A program made the translations under genes and the position numbers. From Burkholderia sp. HI2500 (lineage in GTDB: Bacteria > Pseudomonadota > Gammaproteobacteria > Burkholderiales > Burkholderiaceae), in assembly GCF_002223055.1 (NCBI RefSeq), contig NZ_NKFL01000006.1, forward strand, positions 3,100,001 to 3,164,000: a stretch of DNA of 64,000 bases, in the 5' to 3' direction. This document shows, in pieces, positions 60,478-64,000 of the stretch; the first letter of the stretch is position 1, and the number at the start of each line of letters is the position of its first letter. The notes beneath the pieces were generated by a model. The model was given only the letters and a program-made list of their open reading frames with translations, made no database searches and had not been told where the DNA came from.

Positions 60478-61338
60478 ATGGACGCTTCTGAATTCAGCAA
60501 ATTCCTGAAGGCCGCGTTGCCCGTGCAAGCCACGGCAGGCGCGGCGCTGACGGTCGCCGAAGTCGAAATTCCCGGCTACGCGCAGGACATCGTGCTGCGA
60601 CTCTACCGCCGCCCGGACAAGACCGGGTTGCCAGTAGTGCTTTATTTCCACGGCGGCGGCTTCGTGCGCGGTTCGCTCGAAGACGCCGATTTCGCCGCGC
60701 GTTTTTTAGCAGAACGCTTACCAGCGCTCGTAGTGTCGGTCGATTATTCGCTCGCGCCGGCCTTTCCTTTTCCGGCCGCGCCGGAGGATGCGTATCGCGC
60801 CGCCGTGTGGGCCGCGACGCGCGCCCGCGCGTTCGGCGGCAACCCGAAGAAGATCGGTGTCGCGGGCCACGACGCGGGCGGCCAGCTCGCGAACTGCCTC
60901 GCGTTCATCGCGCGCGATCGCGGCGAGGTGCAGATCGTCGCGCAGGCGCTGTTCGGGCCGATGCTCGACCCCAGCATGACGCGCATCGGCGACGCCGATC
61001 GTCTTTCCTCCGACATCACCCCGCGCGAATGCGCTGCCTGTTATCGCGCGTATCTGCCGCAGGCCGCGCAACGCATGCACCCGTACGCGGCGCCACTCGA
61101 ATCGGTGCGCCTCGCGGGGCTGCCGCCGACGCTCGTCGTCACCGCGCAGAACGATGTGCTGCACGTCGAGGCGGAGAAATATGCGGGCTGCCTGATCTCG
61201 TCGGGCGTGCTCACGCAGGTGATCCGCTATCCGGACATCACGCACGCCGCGCTCGCGACGCACGAAGCCGCCTTCGAGGAAGCCGTGCGCTTCTTCCAGT
61301 GCCGCTTCCAGGCGCGCCAGCCGAACCGTTCCGAATAA
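60478..61338 (+). CDS. llpE: LlpE, lipase-like alpha/beta hydrolase of the ceo operon
   Basis: A 286-residue alpha/beta hydrolase of the hormone-sensitive-lipase group: oxyanion motif YFHGGGFVRGS (56-66), VDYSLAPAFPFPAAPED (88-104), Asp226 in VTAQNDVL and His256 in PDITHAAL. The nucleophile elbow, usually GDSAGG, reads GHDAGG (130-135), so the serine is replaced by Asp132. The protein may use Asp as nucleophile, as dehalogenases and epoxide hydrolases do, or be non-catalytic. The gene is the first of the ceo operon, as in B. cenocepacia, where its role in efflux is unclear. The ATG at 60478 starts the homologous region. Confidence 0.9.
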   Translation: MDASEFSKFLKAALPVQATAGAALTVAEVEIPGYAQDIVLRLYRRPDKTGLPVVLYFHGGGFVRGSLEDADFAARFLAERLPALVVSVDYSLAPAFPFPAAPEDAYRAAVWAATRARAFGGNPKKIGVAGHDAGGQLANCLAFIARDRGEVQIVAQALFGPMLDPSMTRIGDADRLSSDITPRECAACYRAYLPQAAQRMHPYAAPLESVRLAGLPPTLVVTAQNDVLHVEAEKYAGCLISSGVLTQVIRYPDITHAALATHEAAFEEAVRFFQCRFQARQPNRSE

Positions 61339-61370
61339 CCAAAACCAATCCACGTTTACTGGAGATCCAC

Positions 61371-62588
61371 ATGGCCATCCTACGCACCTCCCGTTCCCGA
61401 ATCGCGACAGCGGCGATCGTGACGCTCGCCGTCGTCGGCCTCGGAACGTTCGGCGCGATGCGCGTGAACGCAAACGCACCGGAGAAAGCGGCAGCACCGC
61501 TGCCCGAAGTCGACGTCGCGACCGTCGTGCCGCAGACCGTGACCGACTGGCAGAGTTATTCGGGCCGCCTCGAAGCGGTCGAGAAAGTCGACGTGCGCCC
61601 GCAGGTGTCGGGCACGATCGTCGCGGTGAACTTCAAGGACGGCGCGCTCGTGAAGAAAGGCGACGTGCTGTTCGTGATCGACCCGCGCCCGTACCAGGCC
61701 GAGACCGATCGCGCAGCCGCGCAGCTCGCGGCCGCACAGGCGCGCAACGGCTACGCGCAGACCGACTGGCAGCGCGCGCAGCGGCTGATCGGCGACAACG
61801 CGATCGCCAAGCGCGACTACGACGAGAAGCAGAATGCGGCCCGCGAGGCGACGGCGAACCTGAAGGCCGCCGAAGCCGCGCTGGAAACGGCGCGGATCAA
61901 CCTCGGCTATACGCGGATCACGGCGCCGGTGTCGGGCCGCGTGTCGCGTGCGGAAATCACGCTCGGCAACGTCGTGTCGGCCGGCGCAGCGGCCGCGCCG
62001 CTGACGACGCTGGTGTCGGTGTCGCCGATCTACGCGTCGTTCGACGCGGACGAGCAGACCTACCTGCAATACATCAACGGCGCGCGCAGCGGCCGCAAGG
62101 TGCCGGTCGATCTCGGCCTCGCGAACGAAACCGGCTACTCGCGCAGCGGCGAGATCGACTCGGTCGACAACCGGCTCGACACGTCGTCCGGCACGATCCG
62201 CGTGCGCGCGCGCTTCGACAACGCCGACGGTGCGCTCGTCCCGGGCCTGTATGCACGCGTGAAGGTGGGCGGCAGCGCGCCGCACGAGGCACTGCTCGTC
62301 GACGACGCGGCGATCAACACCGACCAGGACAAGAAGTTCGTGTTCGTCGTCGACCAGCAAGGCCGCGTGTCGTACCGCGAAGTGCAGCAGGGGATGCAGC
62401 ACGGCAACCGGCGCGTGATCGTGAGCGGGCTCTCCGCCGGCGATCGCGTGGTCGTGAACGGCACGCAGCGCGTGCGCCCCGGCGAGCAGGTGAAGCCGCA
62501 CATGGTCCCGATGACGGGCGGTGACGCGCCGTCCGCGCCTTTGGCGGGCAACGCGAAGCCGGCCGCCCCGGCGAAGGCGGATTCGTAA
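61371..62588 (+). CDS. ceoA: RND efflux periplasmic adaptor CeoA
   Basis: A 405-residue membrane fusion protein. It has an N-terminal hydrophobic anchor (about 13-32, no lipobox Cys), the lipoyl-type start YSGRLEAVEKVDVRPQVSG (about 60-78) and VSGTIVAVNFKDGALVKKGD, an alpha-hairpin (about 105-170), and LGYTRITAPVSGRVSRAEIT (about 178-197). It joins the inner-membrane pump CeoB to the outer-membrane channel OpcM, which lies beyond the window. The ATG follows GGAG after 32 bases of spacer from llpE. Confidence 0.94.
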   Translation: MAILRTSRSRIATAAIVTLAVVGLGTFGAMRVNANAPEKAAAPLPEVDVATVVPQTVTDWQSYSGRLEAVEKVDVRPQVSGTIVAVNFKDGALVKKGDVLFVIDPRPYQAETDRAAAQLAAAQARNGYAQTDWQRAQRLIGDNAIAKRDYDEKQNAAREATANLKAAEAALETARINLGYTRITAPVSGRVSRAEITLGNVVSAGAAAAPLTTLVSVSPIYASFDADEQTYLQYINGARSGRKVPVDLGLANETGYSRSGEIDSVDNRLDTSSGTIRVRARFDNADGALVPGLYARVKVGGSAPHEALLVDDAAINTDQDKKFVFVVDQQGRVSYREVQQGMQHGNRRVIVSGLSAGDRVVVNGTQRVRPGEQVKPHMVPMTGGDAPSAPLAGNAKPAAPAKADS

Positions 62589-62633
62589 GCGGCCCGCCGC
62601 TTCGTATCCGCGTTCAACCAGACAGAGCCACAC

Positions 62634-64000
62634 ATGAACATTTCCAAATTCTTTATCGACCGGCCGATCTTCGCAGGAGTCCTATCGGTGATCATCCTGC
62701 TCGGCGGGGTGATCGCGATGTTCCTGCTGCCGATCTCCGAGTATCCGGAAGTCGTGCCGCCTTCCGTGATCGTCAAGGCGCAGTACCCGGGCGCGAACCC
62801 GAAAGTGATCGCCGAGACGGTCGCGTCGCCGCTCGAAGAGCAGATCAACGGCGTCGAGGACATGCTCTACATGCAGTCGCAGGCGAACAGCGACGGCAAC
62901 ATGACGATCACCGTCACGTTCAAGCTCGGCACCGATCCGGACAAGGCCACGCAGCTCGTGCAGAACCGCGTGAACCAGGCGCTGCCGCGCCTGCCGGAAG
63001 ACGTGCAGCGGCTCGGCATCACGACGGTGAAGAGCTCGCCGACGCTGACGATGGTGGTCCACCTGATCTCGCCGGACAACCGTTACGACATGACCTACCT
63101 GCGCAACTATGCGCTGATCAACGTGAAGGATCGCCTGTCGCGGATCCAGGGCGTCGGCCAGGTGCAGCTGTGGGGTTCGGGCGACTACGCGATGCGCGTG
63201 TGGCTCGATCCGCAGAAGGTCGCGCAGCGCGGGCTGTCGGCCGAGGACGTCGTGCAGGCGATCCGCGAGCAGAACGTGCAGGTCGCGGCCGGCGTGATCG
63301 GCGCGTCGCCGTCGTTGCCCGGCACGCCGCTGCAGTTGTCGGTGAACGCGCGCGGCCGTCTGCAGACGGAGGACGAGTTCGGCGACATCGTCGTGAAGAC
63401 GACGCCGGATGGCGGCGTCACGCACCTGCGCGACATCGCGCGGATCCAGCTCGACGCGTCCGAGTACGGGCTGCGCTCGCTGCTCGACAACAAGCCGGCC
63501 GTCGCGATGGCGATCAACCAGTCGCCGGGCGCGAACTCGCTGCAGATCTCGGACGAAGTGCGCAAGACGATGGCCGAGCTGAAGCAGGACATGCCGGCGG
63601 GCGTCGACTACAAGATCGTGTATGACCCGACGCAGTTCGTGCGGTCGTCGATCAAGGCCGTCGTGCACACGCTGCTCGAAGCGATCGCGCTGGTCGTGAT
63701 CGTCGTGATCGTGTTCCTGCAGACCTGGCGCGCATCGATCATTCCGCTGATCGCGGTGCCGGTGTCGATCGTCGGCACGTTCTCGCTGCTGCTCGCGTTC
63801 GGGTATTCGATCAACGCGTTGTCATTGTTCGGGATGGTGCTCGCGATCGGGATCGTGGTCGACGATGCGATCGTGGTGGTCGAGAACGTCGAGCGCAACA
63901 TCGAAAGCGGGATGAACGCACGGGCGGCGACCTACAAGGCGATGCAGGAAGTGAGCGGGCCGATCATCGCGATCGCGCTGACGCTCGTCGCCGTGTTCGT
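62634..64000 (+). CDS. ceoB: RND efflux inner-membrane pump CeoB (5' part)
   Basis: The first 455 codons are present; the gene runs off the right edge (RND pumps are about 1040-1060 residues). The N-terminus MNISKFFIDRPIFAGVLSVI, the porter-domain sequences and the TM4 motif GIVVDDAIVVVENVERN (about 405-421) with the two proton-relay aspartates identify an HAE-1 (AcrB-like) pump. It expels chloramphenicol, trimethoprim and ciprofloxacin-type drugs in B. cenocepacia. It lies 45 bases after ceoA in the same operon. Confidence 0.94.
   Translation, partial: MNISKFFIDRPIFAGVLSVIILLGGVIAMFLLPISEYPEVVPPSVIVKAQYPGANPKVIAETVASPLEEQINGVEDMLYMQSQANSDGNMTITVTFKLGTDPDKATQLVQNRVNQALPRLPEDVQRLGITTVKSSPTLTMVVHLISPDNRYDMTYLRNYALINVKDRLSRIQGVGQVQLWGSGDYAMRVWLDPQKVAQRGLSAEDVVQAIREQNVQVAAGVIGASPSLPGTPLQLSVNARGRLQTEDEFGDIVVKTTPDGGVTHLRDIARIQLDASEYGLRSLLDNKPAVAMAINQSPGANSLQISDEVRKTMAELKQDMPAGVDYKIVYDPTQFVRSSIKAVVHTLLEAIALVVIVVIVFLQTWRASIIPLIAVPVSIVGTFSLLLAFGYSINALSLFGMVLAIGIVVDDAIVVVENVERNIESGMNARAATYKAMQEVSGPIIAIALTLVAVF

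Overview
The window is GC-rich chromosomal DNA from a Burkholderia, most probably a member of the Burkholderia cepacia complex. The strongest marker is the right end: a divergent LysR regulator, a lipase-like llpE, and the RND efflux genes ceoA and ceoB, which is the CeoAB-OpcM antibiotic efflux locus of that group. From memory this locus lies on the second chromosome. The many catabolic, transport and LysR/IclR genes fit such a replicon. I saw no rRNA, tRNA, CRISPR array, complete IS or prophage gene.

Layout. 1-3.9 kb: dkgB and an LLM oxidoreductase / MoaF-like / MFS operon, with a divergent LysR regulator; the same LysR-type palindrome precedes both dkgB and the operon. 4-5.5 kb: zwf. 5.7-9.3 kb: electrophile and quinone detoxification genes, namely azoR with a divergent HxlR regulator, then a TetR - AcuI-type reductase - AhpD-like unit. 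9.5-21.4 kb: an IclR regulator divergent from a ten-gene same-strand catabolic and uptake cluster (RraA aldolase, D-2-hydroxyacid dehydrogenase, SMP-30 lactonase, two amidohydrolases, four MFS transporters, one porin) for a substrate I cannot name. 21.6-27.2 kb: M20 amidohydrolase with an MHS transporter, LysR, a solitary amino-acid-type binding protein and an AstE/aspartoacylase-like enzyme. 27.2-27.6 kb: a likely small RNA, a 25-bp palindrome and a fragment of a YhcG-type nuclease gene. 27.6-31.9 kb: PcaR-like regulator, pcaF, DUF523, GNAT acetyltransferase, methyltransferase. 32.2-35.8 kb: two tandem PAS chemoreceptors with sigma-28 (FliA) promoters. 35.9-44.6 kb: a complete terZABCDE stress cassette preceded by four genes of the Ter-linked nucleoside-like biosynthetic module (PRTase_2-TRSP, HAD, PRTase_1/StiP-PELOTA, HpcH/CitE-like). 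45-49.6 kb: gabD, gabT and divergent gabR. 49.7-54.3 kb: N-formylglutamate amidohydrolase, IclR, YfcC-type carrier, and a frameshifted porin, tied together by two near-identical 19-bp palindromes. 54.4-58.9 kb: EamA permease, selD, LysE exporter, a NUP-family exported protein, a small ORF and a DUF4148 protein. 59.3-64 kb: the ceo efflux locus, with ceoB running off the window.

Most regulators here sit next to recognisable palindromes, so several local regulons can be proposed from sequence alone. The most interesting items are the Ter biosynthetic module without a visible ATP-grasp gene, the IclR circuit that controls a broken porin, the small RNA candidate, the unidentified catabolic cluster, and LlpE, in which the nucleophile serine is replaced by aspartate.
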